A DNA stretch of 64,000 nt from the NCBI RefSeq assembly GCF_900188095.1, contig NZ_FZOT01000002.1, positions 1 through 64,000 of the forward strand, in the 5' to 3' direction. The stretch comes from Noviherbaspirillum humi. GTDB taxonomy: Bacteria; Pseudomonadota; Gammaproteobacteria; Burkholderiales; Burkholderiaceae_D. Every line of letters begins with the position of its first letter. The first letter of the stretch is position 1. The position numbers and the translations under genes were made by a program. Under the pieces are notes generated by a model. The model did not search any database. It was given only the letters and a program-made list of their open reading frames with translations, and had not been told where the DNA came from. Of this stretch, positions 27,286 through 38,059 are shown one piece after another.

Positions 27286-28371
27286 TCAGCGGGAACGGGG
27301 CGGCTTGCCCGTTCCTGCCGTCCGGCGTGGTGCAGAAGGCGAGCCTGGACGTGCTGCCTTTCCCAATGGGTTCGTTCGTTGAACCGGGCGCTGCGGTGAC
27401 CCAGCCTTGCCCGCACCCGGGCGGCTATCCCTCATTGGCGCGGCCACTTCCCGCGCCATCGGCTGCCTGACCTTGCCCGGCGTGCCGCCCTCGCCAACCT
27501 CAAGGGTGAAACTCGCGCCTTCATCCTCACCGAGTGCAGACACGAGATAGGGCAGCACTTCACGCAGCATGGGCTCCAGCGTCCAGGGCGGATTCAGGAT
27601 GAACATGCCGCTGCTGTGCAGCCCGAAGCCATCCGGGGTCGGCGTGCGAATGCTGAGGGTGACGTTCAGCCAGTCCTGGGCGGGCAGGCGCATCAGCTTC
27701 TCTGGCATCTGGCGCGACTCCATGCGCTGCAGGACCGGATACCAGACCGCGTAAGTGCCGGTGGGAAAGCGGCCGAGCGCGTCCACCAATGTATCGCGCA
27801 CGCGGCGGTAGTCCTCCTTGACTTCATACGGCGGATCGATCAGCACCAGGCCGCGCCGCGACGGCGGCGGCAGCAACGCCTTCAGGCCGGTGAAGCCATC
27901 CCCCTTTTCCACCATCACCCGCTTGCCGCGGACGGCAGGCCGCTGGCCGCTCGCTGCCGCTCCCTGCTCCAACTTCCGGAAATTGTCCTCGAGAATCTTG
28001 GCATCGCTCGGATGCAATTCGAACAGGCGGATGCGGTCCTGCGGCCGCAGGGCGCGATCGGCGCAATACGGCGAGCCCGGGTAGTAACGCATCTTGCCGC
28101 TCGGATTCAGCGCCTTCACCAGGTCGACATACTCCTTGAGCGGCGCCGGCAAATCCTTCCTGTCCCAGAGCTTGGCAATGCCGTTGGCGTATTCCGCATT
28201 CTTCGCCGCATAGCCGGTGTCGAGCGCGTAAATGCCCGCGCCGGCATGCGTGTCGATGTACATGGTCGGCGTTTCCTTCTGCCCGAAGTAGCGCATCAAC
28301 TGGATGGCGATCATGTGCTTCAGCACGTCGGCATGATTGCCGGCGTGGAAGGCGTGGCGGTAACTCAGCAT
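27286..28371 (-). CDS. rlmJ: 23S rRNA adenine-2030 N6-methyltransferase, with extra C-terminal tail
   Basis: 361 residues. The start at 28371 gives MLSYRHAFHAGNHADVLKH, the RlmJ family N-terminus; the open frame runs further upstream but is not family-like. The SAM-binding fold (YIDTHAGAGIY near 40) and catalytic LVLIDPPYE near 180 are present. RlmJ methylates A2030 of 23S rRNA. E. coli RlmJ ends near residue 280; here about 75 further residues, rich in Arg, Pro, Gly and Ser, follow from roughly 285. The tail looks disordered and basic and may bind RNA. Confidence 0.92.
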   Translation of the reverse strand: MLSYRHAFHAGNHADVLKHMIAIQLMRYFGQKETPTMYIDTHAGAGIYALDTGYAAKNAEYANGIAKLWDRKDLPAPLKEYVDLVKALNPSGKMRYYPGSPYCADRALRPQDRIRLFELHPSDAKILEDNFRKLEQGAAASGQRPAVRGKRVMVEKGDGFTGLKALLPPPSRRGLVLIDPPYEVKEDYRRVRDTLVDALGRFPTGTYAVWYPVLQRMESRQMPEKLMRLPAQDWLNVTLSIRTPTPDGFGLHSSGMFILNPPWTLEPMLREVLPYLVSALGEDEGASFTLEVGEGGTPGKVRQPMAREVAAPMRDSRPGAGKAGSPQRPVQRTNPLGKAARPGSPSAPRRTAGTGKPPRSR

Positions 28372-28456
28372 GGAAACTTTTCGGGGGAGTGAATGGAAGG
28401 GACACGCATTGTAGCAATTCCCCATTTCCCGCAAGACGGACCGCTGCGCCCGTGGA

Positions 28457-28487
28457 AAGAAAAAAGCCGCATCCTCGCGGATGCGGC
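28457..28487 (-). terminator. Rho-independent terminator after aceA
   Basis: A perfect 9-bp stem GCCGCATCC (28466-28474) / GGATGCGGC (28479-28487) with a four-base loop is followed on the minus strand by six T residues (28460-28465). It lies 51 bases past the isocitrate lyase stop. Confidence 0.88.
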
Positions 28488-28537
28488 CAACGGCATCGGC
28501 GCCACGGCGGTCTGCCGCGGCGGTCGAACAAGGCGGA

Positions 28538-29848
28538 TCAGTGGAACTGTTCTTCTTCGGTAGAACCGGTCAGCGCCGTCACCGAGGAGGTGCCGCCCTG
28601 GATCACGGTGGTGACTTCGTCGAAGTAGCCGGCGCCGACTTCCTGCTGGTGCGAGACGAAGGTATAGCCCTTCTCGCGGGCGGCAAATTCCGGCTCCTGC
28701 ACCATGTTGACGTAGTGCTTCATGCCTTCGCCGCGGGCATACGCATGGGCGAACTGGAAGGAGTTGTACCAGTTGATGTGGATGCCGGCCAGGGTGATGA
28801 ACTGATACTTGTAGCCCAGCTCCGACAGCTTCTCCTGGAATTCGGCGATCGATTTGTCGTCCAGGTTCTTTTTCCAGTTGAAGGATGGCGAGCAGTTATA
28901 GGACAGCAGCTTGCCGGGGCACTTGGCATGCACCGCCTGGGCGAACTCGCGGGCGAAGCCGAGGTCGGGCGTGCCGGTCTCGCACCAGACCAGGTCGGCA
29001 ACCGGCGCGTAAGCGACGCCGCGGCTGATCGCCTGCTCCAGGCCATTCTTCACGCGGTAGAAGCCTTCGCCGGTGCGCTCGCCGGTAAGGAACGGCTTGT
29101 CGTTGGCATCATGGTCGGAGGTGATGAGGTTGGCGGCTTCGGCATCGGTCCGGGCCAGCACGATGGTCGGCACGCCCATGACGTCCGCGGCGAAGCGGGC
29201 GGCGGTCAGCTTCTCGACCGCTTCCTGGGTCGGCACCAGCACCTTGCCGCCCATGTGGCCGCACTTCTTGACGGCGGCGAGCTGATCTTCGAAGTGCACG
29301 CCGGCGGCGCCGGCGGCGATCATGTTCTTCATCAGCTCGAAGGCGTTCAGGACGCCGCCGAAACCGGCTTCAGCGTCGGCGACGATCGGCAGGAAGTAAT
29401 CGATGAAGCCGTCGTCGCCCGGATTGATGCCGCGCTGCCATTGAATCTCGTCGGCACGCTTGAAGGTGTTGTTGATGCGGCGGACCATGGTCGGCACCGA
29501 GTCATAGGCATACAGCGACTGGTCGGGGTACATGGTTTCGGAAGTGTTACCGTCGGCAGCCACCTGCCAGCCCGACAGGTAGACCGCTTCCAGGCCGGCT
29601 TTCGCCTGCTGCATCGCCTGGCCGGCGCTGATGGCGCCGAAAGAGTTGACGTAGCCTTTCTTGGCCTTGCCGTTGATCAGGCCCCACAGCTTTTCGGCGC
29701 CGCGGCGGGCCAGGGTGTGCTCGATCTGCAGCGAGCCGCGCAGGCGAACCACATCCTCGGCGGTGTAATTGCGCTTGACGCCCTTCCAGCGCGGATTTTC
29801 CGCCCAGTCCTTTTCCAATGCCTGGATTTGCTCCTGACGAGATGCCAT
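28538..29848 (-). CDS. aceA: Isocitrate lyase
   Basis: 436 residues, close to the E. coli length of 434. The active-site loop KKCGHMGG has its catalytic cysteine at 196, and the DQLAAVKKCGH context is typical. It cleaves isocitrate to succinate and glyoxylate, the first step of the glyoxylate shunt for growth on acetate or fatty acids. AGGAGG lies seven bases before the ATG. Malate synthase is not in the window. Three phased repeat elements 136-236 bases upstream (see the region 29849-30204) may be its operators. Confidence 0.97.
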   Translation of the reverse strand: MASRQEQIQALEKDWAENPRWKGVKRNYTAEDVVRLRGSLQIEHTLARRGAEKLWGLINGKAKKGYVNSFGAISAGQAMQQAKAGLEAVYLSGWQVAADGNTSETMYPDQSLYAYDSVPTMVRRINNTFKRADEIQWQRGINPGDDGFIDYFLPIVADAEAGFGGVLNAFELMKNMIAAGAAGVHFEDQLAAVKKCGHMGGKVLVPTQEAVEKLTAARFAADVMGVPTIVLARTDAEAANLITSDHDANDKPFLTGERTGEGFYRVKNGLEQAISRGVAYAPVADLVWCETGTPDLGFAREFAQAVHAKCPGKLLSYNCSPSFNWKKNLDDKSIAEFQEKLSELGYKYQFITLAGIHINWYNSFQFAHAYARGEGMKHYVNMVQEPEFAAREKGYTFVSHQQEVGAGYFDEVTTVIQGGTSSVTALTGSTEEEQFH

Positions 29849-30204
29849 GGTGATTCCTCCTGTTAAGAAAATAAAACGTCGACCGTTGGAATCATCTTAA
29901 AGGCTATTTTGCAGGGCAACACACTCTTATATAAGACATATAAGCATTTTTTTAATCCATGATTTCAGATACTTAGATATTCTTTTTCGCGATGCGGAAA
30001 GCGATTCCTTGAAATGAAAAATGGCGATGATGCTCTGCACACCATGTTTTCGCATTATGAAACGCAGTTTTCGCGTCATGAAAATCGGCTGATGACTGAA
30101 GCGCAGCTGCGTTAATTCCATGGCAAACCGGCTCGATGGGATAAGCGCTACCATTCGCCTACCTTGACAAAAGCGAAAGGCGTCGCCGGCGCGCCGCCAC
30201 CCTC
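29849..30204. other. aceA/eamA divergent intergenic region with three TTTTCGC elements
   Basis: 356 bases with no convincing gene; the open frame inside it lacks a ribosome-binding site and family. It is AT-rich near 29930-29990 and should hold the aceA promoter on the minus strand. Three copies of TTTTCGC occur at 29984, 30047 and 30068; the last two continue as palindrome-like elements ending GAAA (30047-30062, 30068-30084). The starts are 63 and 21 bases apart, both close to whole DNA turns, as expected for cooperative repressor or activator sites. Confidence 0.55.
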
Positions 30205-31272
30205 ATGAACAAAGGCATTTCCTTCGCCCTGCTTGCCGCCGTCCTGTTCGGCGCCAGCACCCCGCTGGCGAAAATCCTTGGCGCCGAGGCTGCGCCGGTC
30301 CTGCTTGCCGGTTTGCTTTATGCCGGCAGCGGCATCGGACTCGGCATCTGGCTGCTGGCGCGGCGGGCTCGGCCGGATCGTGCGGCGGAAACAGCGGGCG
30401 TTTTGACTGCGGGAGACTACCCATGGCTGGCCGGGGCGGTTCTGAGCGGCGGCATGCTGGGGCCGGTGATGCTGATGACGGGGCTGGCGCAGGTGCAGGG
30501 GTCCACCGCTTCCCTCCTGCTCAATCTGGAAGGCGTGCTGACCGCCCTGCTCGCCTGGTTCGTATTCCGAGAGCAGTTCGACCGCCGCATCTTCATCGGC
30601 ATGGTGCTGATCATTGCCGCCGGCCTCGTGCTGGCCGGACAATCGGGATGGAACCAGGTGAACGGCTTCGGCATGCCGTGGGGCGAGCTGTGCATCGCCG
30701 CCGCCTGTCTGTGCTGGGCGATAGACAACAACCTGACGCGCAAGGTGGCCAATGGCGATGCATTGCAGATTGCGATGATCAAGGGATTGGCGGCCGGCGC
30801 GGTCAATCTCGGCATCGCGCTCGGCTGGCTCAACCATCCCTTGCCGGCGCTGCCGCAGGCGACCGCCGCCGGACTGGTCGGCTTCGCCGGGTACGGCCTG
30901 AGCCTAGTGCTATTCGTGCTGGCCTTGCGCCATCTCGGCACGGCACGCACCGGCGCATATTTCTCGCTCGCGCCCTTCGTCGGCGCCTCGCTGTCGCTGC
31001 TGCTGCTCGGCGACCAGCCCGGCCCGCTGTTCTGGCTGGCGGCGCTGCTGATGGCGGCGGGCATCTGGCTGCATCTGACCGAGCGGCACAGCCATACCCA
31101 CCGCCATGAGCCGCTGGCGCATAGCCACAGCCATGCGCACGACGAGCATCACCAGCACCCTCACGACGGCGCCTGGGACGGCAGCGAGCCGCATATCCAT
31201 TTCCATCGACATGCGCCGCTGGTGCACAAGCATCCCCACTTCCCTGACGCCCATCATCGGCATCATCACTGA
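30205..31272 (+). CDS. EamA/DMT family transporter with His-rich C-terminal tail
   Basis: 355 residues. Ten hydrophobic segments fill about 1-290 in the two-EamA-repeat pattern of drug/metabolite transporters. From about residue 293 (HLTERHSHTHRHEP) to the end it is a cytoplasmic or periplasmic tail that is about a third histidine, with HSHSHAH, HHQHPH, HIHFHRHAP and HHRHHH. Such tails bind divalent metals such as Zn, Ni or Cu, so metal or metal-chelate transport, or metal sensing, is plausible. The tail is unusual in length, but similar tails occur in other proteobacterial EamA proteins. Ribosome-binding site is weak. Confidence 0.85.
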   Translation: MNKGISFALLAAVLFGASTPLAKILGAEAAPVLLAGLLYAGSGIGLGIWLLARRARPDRAAETAGVLTAGDYPWLAGAVLSGGMLGPVMLMTGLAQVQGSTASLLLNLEGVLTALLAWFVFREQFDRRIFIGMVLIIAAGLVLAGQSGWNQVNGFGMPWGELCIAAACLCWAIDNNLTRKVANGDALQIAMIKGLAAGAVNLGIALGWLNHPLPALPQATAAGLVGFAGYGLSLVLFVLALRHLGTARTGAYFSLAPFVGASLSLLLLGDQPGPLFWLAALLMAAGIWLHLTERHSHTHRHEPLAHSHSHAHDEHHQHPHDGAWDGSEPHIHFHRHAPLVHKHPHFPDAHHRHHH

Positions 31273-31293
31273 AGCTGCGCGAATGGTCCCGTT

Positions 31294-32529
31294 TCAGGCC
31301 GCCTGCGGCCTGGCCGGGGCGCGGTCGGCCCTGGCGCCGATGCCCACGGCGGTCGAGATCGCCAGTATCTGGAAGAAGCCGATGGCGAAAAACACCCAGG
31401 CATGGCGGCCGGCATCCATGAAGGCGCCGAACATCAGCGGCGCCAGCATCATGCCCACATCCAGGCCCGAATACACCACGCCATAGACGCGGCCGGTGGC
31501 ATTCTTCGGCGCGGTGGAACGGATCAGCAGGTCGCGCGACGGCCCGGCGACACCGGAGCCGAAGCCGATTGCACCCATCAGGATCAGCACGACGGCTGGC
31601 GGCAGCGCGGCACTGGCGACCAGCATGGAAATCAGGCCGGCGCTGATGAAAGCGATGGCAATGGTGCGTTCATGGCGCGCCGCGCGGCTGGCGATGAAGC
31701 CGCCGCAGATGGTGCCGAGCGCGGAGCACAGCATGTAGGCGGTGAAGCAGTCGGCCGCCAGCGGCAGCGACATGCCATACAGATTGCGCAGGCTGGGCGT
31801 GGCAAAGCTCTGGATGCCGCCCAGCGCCAGCGCGGTGATGAAGAAGAAACCGAAGCACATCCAAACGCCGGGCACTTTCAGGAAAGCCAGGGCATGCGGT
31901 CCGGCTTCGCCGGCAGGCGCCACGCCGGCGGAGGTACGCCGCCCCACGCCCTCCAGCACATCGCCATGGAGGAAGAGCAGCGCCAACACGGCGAAGGGAA
32001 TGCAAGCGGCGGCCAGCAAGGCGGTGCGCCAGTCGGCCATGCCGTTGACGGCCAGCAAAAATACCGGTGCGGCCGCCCAGCCGAGATTGCCGGTGATGCC
32101 GTGGACCGAGAAGGCGTGGCCCAGCCGCGGCGCGGATACCCGCTGGTTGAGAATGGTGAAGTCGGCCGGATGAAAGACGCTGTTGCCAAGGCCCGCCAGC
32201 ATGGAGCCGGCGATCAGCATGGCGTAGTTCTGCGCCTGCGAGAGGATCACCGCCGCGATGCCCATGAACGCGAGCCCGCCCAGCAGGACCCGGCGTGCGC
32301 CTATCCTGTCCACTACGAAGCCGGCCAGCACCTGGCCGGTGCCTGAAACCACGTAAAACATGGTCATCGCGAAGCCGAGTTCGGCATAAGACAGGCCGAA
32401 TGCCGGCTTGAGCCACGGAAAGAGGGGCGCCAGGATCAGGTGAAAGAAATGGGACACGCTGTGAGCGAGTCCGACCAGCCCGATGACTTGGGCATCCTGG
32501 CGCAGCGTCGGTGCGGCAATCTGGTTCAT
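31294..32529 (-). CDS. Major facilitator superfamily transporter
   Basis: 411 residues with about 12 membrane segments and the MFS loop motif GFVVDRIGARRVLLGG after the second helix. Conserved stretches such as LGNSVFHPADFTILN and GHAFSVHGITGNLGWA suggest a subfamily of uncharacterised efflux/uptake MFS proteins; substrate unknown. Its stop is 21 bases from that of the eamA-type gene, so the two converge. AGGAC-like sequence upstream of the start is weak. No regulator gene is adjacent. Confidence 0.85.
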   Translation of the reverse strand: MNQIAAPTLRQDAQVIGLVGLAHSVSHFFHLILAPLFPWLKPAFGLSYAELGFAMTMFYVVSGTGQVLAGFVVDRIGARRVLLGGLAFMGIAAVILSQAQNYAMLIAGSMLAGLGNSVFHPADFTILNQRVSAPRLGHAFSVHGITGNLGWAAAPVFLLAVNGMADWRTALLAAACIPFAVLALLFLHGDVLEGVGRRTSAGVAPAGEAGPHALAFLKVPGVWMCFGFFFITALALGGIQSFATPSLRNLYGMSLPLAADCFTAYMLCSALGTICGGFIASRAARHERTIAIAFISAGLISMLVASAALPPAVVLILMGAIGFGSGVAGPSRDLLIRSTAPKNATGRVYGVVYSGLDVGMMLAPLMFGAFMDAGRHAWVFFAIGFFQILAISTAVGIGARADRAPARPQAA

Positions 32530-32626
32530 GCGGTGGGTCCTGAATCGGCAAAAACAAGAGTGTAATCAAAATTGAGCGCACTCAGTTAATTTGCGGCAGG
32601 CAATCGAAATTTCGTTAGCCGCGCCA

Positions 32627-32656
32627 AAAGAAAAAGGGCGGCTTGCGCCACCCTTT
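32627..32656 (-). terminator. Terminator after clpB
   Basis: AAGGGCGGC pairs with GCCACCCTT (32635-32655, one G-T pair) around a four-base loop. On the minus strand the stem is followed by TTTTTCTTTTGG. It begins about 28 bases past the clpB stop. Confidence 0.8.
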
Positions 32657-32683
32657 CGGTACCTGCCTCACGCTGCTGCGTAA

Positions 32684-35263
<2,580 letters not shown>

Positions 35264-35294
35264 GGAATGATCTCCAGTAAATCGTATGGCAACA

Positions 35295-35322
35295 ACTTAA
35301 GGCCGGAAAACCACTTTTCAAG
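35295..35322 (-). promoter_or_regulatory. Probable sigma-32 (heat shock) promoter of clpB
   Basis: On the minus strand CTTGAA (35322-35317) is followed after 14 bases by CCTTAAGT (35302-35295). This matches the sigma-32 -35 core CTTGAA and partly the CCCCATNT -10 element, at the usual 13-15 base spacing, 32 bases before the start codon. Confidence 0.6.
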
Positions 35323-35533
35323 CATGGCTTTGATCTAGCCGCCGAATGTTTCCAAAATTGATGGAATTACATGAAGTCCGGACGACCTGACGCTTTGCAG
35401 AAAATCAGCCATGGTTCCGCGCCTCAATCATCCCGGGCGACGGAGAGTCGAAAGAGGTGCGGGATCGGCTTACCCGGCGCATGGTGCGCCTGCCATGCCG
35501 GGAGGCACGGCGCTGACTTGGCCGGTCTCGCGG

Positions 35534-35908
35534 TCAGGCCGCGAAGGCTCGGTAAGTGAAAAGGCCGGCCAGGCAGAGGAGGATGGAGCCTGCCAAATGC
35601 AGACCAATATGTGCCAGCGCCGGCACATAGTCGCCGCGCTGCAGCAGCACCAGGGCTTCGGCGGAGAAGGTGGAAAAGGTGGTGAGGCCGCCGAGGAAGC
35701 CGGTGACTGCCAGCAAACGCCACTCCGGGGCGATTTCTGAATGCTGGCCGAAGAAGCCGAGCGCCATGCCGATCAGGTAGCCGCCGATCAAATTGGCCGC
35801 CAGCGTCCCGAGCGGCAGCCAGGGGTGAACCGCATTCAACAACAGCCCCAGCCCCCAGCGCAGCCAGGCGCCGAGCGCCGCGCCGATGCCGACCGCTGCC
35901 CAGTTCAT
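35534..35908 (-). CDS. crcB: Fluoride ion channel CrcB/FluC
   Basis: 124 residues with four membrane helices and the fluoride-channel signatures [13 protein letters not shown] near residue 10, [14 protein letters not shown] near 35 and [13 protein letters not shown] near 70. Dimers export cytoplasmic fluoride. Its ATG overlaps the TGA of moaE by four bases (ATGA), so it is coupled to the molybdenum-cofactor genes; no fluoride riboswitch is visible upstream, as it is not the first gene. A weak alternative start at 35953 in the same frame is not family-like. Confidence 0.95.
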   Translation of the reverse strand: MNWAAVGIGAALGAWLRWGLGLLLNAVHPWLPLGTLAANLIGGYLIGMALGFFGQHSEIAPEWRLLAVTGFLGGLTTFSTFSAEALVLLQRGDYVPALAHIGLHLAGSILLCLAGLFTYRAFAA

Positions 35909-36393
35909 GCGCTCGGCTTGCCCTGGGCGGCGTTGGCGGAGGCGATGCCCCATTTCGCCAGCGCCTTGTCATCTTCCACCCGGGCATCTACCCAGCGCGC
36001 TCCGCCCGGCGTGTCTTCCTTCTTCCAGAATGGCGCCTCGCTCTTGAGGTAATCCATGATGAACTCGCAGGCGGCGAAGGATTCGCCCCGGTGTGCCGAG
36101 GTGACAGCGACCAGCACGATCTGGTCCAGCGGCTTCAGCGGTCCGACGCGGTGGATCACCAATGCGTCGATGATGCTGAATCGCGCCCGGGCCTGGGCGA
36201 CGATGTCCTCCAGCGCCTTCTCGGTCATCCCCGGATAATGCTCCAGCTCCATGCCACCGATGCGCTCGCCCTGGTTGATGTCTCGCACCGTGCCGACGAA
36301 GCTGCATACCGCGCCGATGCCCTTCTGGCCGGCGCGCAGGGCGGCCACTTCGGCGCCGAGGTCGAAATCTGCTGTCTGGATGCGGATCGGCAT
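35905..36393 (-). CDS. moaE: Molybdopterin synthase catalytic subunit MoaE
   Basis: 162 residues. Motifs: SFVGTVRD near 33, [10 protein letters not shown] near 100, [20 protein letters not shown] near 115-135 and FWKKE, with the lysines of the MoaD-binding active site. It inserts the two sulfurs of molybdopterin, taking them from the MoaD thiocarboxylate. AGGAAA precedes the ATG at 36393; the upstream ATG at 36408 is less supported. MoaD starts 19 bases before it and CrcB overlaps it. Confidence 0.96.
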   Translation of the reverse strand: MPIRIQTADFDLGAEVAALRAGQKGIGAVCSFVGTVRDINQGERIGGMELEHYPGMTEKALEDIVAQARARFSIIDALVIHRVGPLKPLDQIVLVAVTSAHRGESFAACEFIMDYLKSEAPFWKKEDTPGGARWVDARVEDDKALAKWGIASANAAQGKPSA

Positions 36394-36412
36394 GGAATTT
36401 CCTGGCAAAAAA

Positions 36413-36670
36413 TCAGCCGCCGGTCACCGGCGGGAAGAAGGCCACCTCGCCGCCTTCGGCAATCGGCGTGTCGGGGCCGGTCATCTGCTGGTTGAAGGCC
36501 ATGCGCAATGCGCGGCCTTCGCCCAGCACCTCGGCCCAGATGCCGCCGCGCTCGCGCAGGAAGGCGCGAACCTCGCCAACGGTGCGGACGGTTTCCGGCA
36601 GCACGACGGCTTCCTGGCTGGTGCCGAGCGCCTCGCGGACGCTGGCGAAGAATCGCAGTTGTATGTTCAT
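36413..36670 (-). CDS. moaD: Molybdopterin synthase sulfur carrier subunit MoaD
   Basis: 85 residues of ubiquitin-like fold ending in the diglycine VTGG required for thiocarboxylate formation. Opening MNIQLRFFASVREALG and the end GGEVAFFPPVTGG match MoaD. It carries sulfur to MoaE, encoded 19 bases downstream. The upstream gene moeA ends 97 bases earlier, so all are probably one transcript. Confidence 0.96.
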   Translation of the reverse strand: MNIQLRFFASVREALGTSQEAVVLPETVRTVGEVRAFLRERGGIWAEVLGEGRALRMAFNQQMTGPDTPIAEGGEVAFFPPVTGG

Positions 36671-36767
36671 GGAATCAGGCCAAATACTGGCAGGGGTTCA
36701 TCTTGTTTCGACGCCTTTTGCCCTTAGTAGGGTTCCGTCTAGGGTGCCATCCGCGCGCGATGTTCGA

Positions 36768-38006
36768 TCAGTAAAGCAGCTCGCCGAAGGAAATGAAGCG
36801 CACCATGTCGCCGCGCGCGATCGCCTTTCTCGGCGGATTGTCGATCAGGCCGTCGCCCCAGACCGTGGAGGTCAGCACCGCCGAGCTCTGGTTGGTGAAC
36901 AGGTCCAGCCCGCCGTCGGCATTGAGCTTTCCGCGCAAAAATTCGTTGCGCCGGTCCGGCTTCGGCCAGTCGAAATCGGCGCGCACCTGGAACGACTTCG
37001 GCGCCGCATGGGGCACGCCCTGCATGCGCAGGATGAAGGGCCGCACGAACAGCAGGAAGGTGACGAAACTGGAAACCGGATTGCCCGGCAGACCGAGGAA
37101 GAAGGCGGCATCGCCCTCGCCAGCGCCGCCCGGCCGCCGGATATCGCCAAAAGCCAGCGGCTTGCCCGGCTTGACGGCGATCTGCCACATGTTGAGCCTG
37201 CCTTCCGCTTCCACCGCCGGCTTGATGTGGTCTTCCTCGCCCACCGACACGCCGCCGGAGGTGATGATCAGGTCATGCTCCTCGGCGGCGGCACGCAGGG
37301 TATCGCGGGTGGCGGCGAGCGAATCCGGCACGATGCCGTAATCGGTGATGACGCAGCCCAGGTTTTCCAGCAGGCCGCGCAGCAGGAAGCGGTTGGAATT
37401 GTAGATGGCGCCCGGCCTCAGTTCTTCCCCCGGCATGGCCAGTTCGTCGCCGGTGAAGAAGACCGCCACCCGCAGCCGCCGCACCACCGGCAGGCTGGCC
37501 AGGCCGACGGACGCCGCCAGGCCGAGTTCCTGGGCCCGCAGGCGGGTGCCGGCGGGCAGGATGACGCTGCCGGCCCGGATATCCTCGCCGGTGCGGCGAA
37601 TCCAGTCCCCCGGCGCCGGCGCGTGCCTGACGATGACGGCATCGCCGTCGGCCTCGCAGACTTCCTGCATCACCACCGCGTCGGCGCCCTCGGGAATCAT
37701 GGCGCCGGTGAAGATGCGGGCGGCGGTGCCCGGCTGCAGCGGCGCGCCGACATGGCCGGCGGGAATGCGCTGCGACACCGTCAGCCGCGCCTGGCCGCTG
37801 GCGCAGTCGGCGCTGCGCACCGCGTAGCCATCCATCTGGGTATTGTCCATCGGCGGCACGTTGAGCTGGGAGCTTTGCGCCTGGGCCAGCACCCGGCCGT
37901 TGGCCGACAGGGTGGGCACGGATTCGGTTTCGGTCACCGGCCGCGCTGCGGCCATCAGGAAGTCGAGCGCCTCGGCGACGCTGAGCATGGGCTTCTTGTT
38001 ATTCAT
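36768..38006 (-). CDS. moeA: Molybdopterin molybdotransferase MoeA
   Basis: 412 residues with the MoeA domains: MDGYAVRS near 58, the central MPT-binding part with TSGGVSVGEEDHIK near 252, GLPGNPVSSFVTF near 310, and a C-terminal beta-barrel. It catalyses insertion of molybdate into adenylylated molybdopterin. It is separated by 53 bases from thrC upstream and by 97 bases from moaD downstream on the same strand, linking cofactor assembly and threonine genes in one run. Confidence 0.96.
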   Translation of the reverse strand: MNNKKPMLSVAEALDFLMAAARPVTETESVPTLSANGRVLAQAQSSQLNVPPMDNTQMDGYAVRSADCASGQARLTVSQRIPAGHVGAPLQPGTAARIFTGAMIPEGADAVVMQEVCEADGDAVIVRHAPAPGDWIRRTGEDIRAGSVILPAGTRLRAQELGLAASVGLASLPVVRRLRVAVFFTGDELAMPGEELRPGAIYNSNRFLLRGLLENLGCVITDYGIVPDSLAATRDTLRAAAEEHDLIITSGGVSVGEEDHIKPAVEAEGRLNMWQIAVKPGKPLAFGDIRRPGGAGEGDAAFFLGLPGNPVSSFVTFLLFVRPFILRMQGVPHAAPKSFQVRADFDWPKPDRRNEFLRGKLNADGGLDLFTNQSSAVLTSTVWGDGLIDNPPRKAIARGDMVRFISFGELLY

Positions 38007-38059
38007 GTCTCGCTCTCCACTCCGGCGCGCGCAGCGCGCCTCTGTTCCGACAAACCGGC

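Noticed and set aside
29927-30154. A 75-residue minus-strand frame between aceA and the eamA-type gene
   Set aside because: No ribosome-binding site, no family, and it overlaps the repeat elements that look regulatory.
31085-31269. The His-rich region as a CRISPR or nucleotide repeat
   Set aside because: The repetition is at the protein level (CAT/CAC codons) within the transporter frame; no regular DNA repeat and spacer pattern.
35264-35533. A fluoride riboswitch for crcB in the bases between crcB and clpB
   Set aside because: crcB reads away from this region, as the last gene of the molybdenum-cofactor run; its upstream side is moaE coding sequence.
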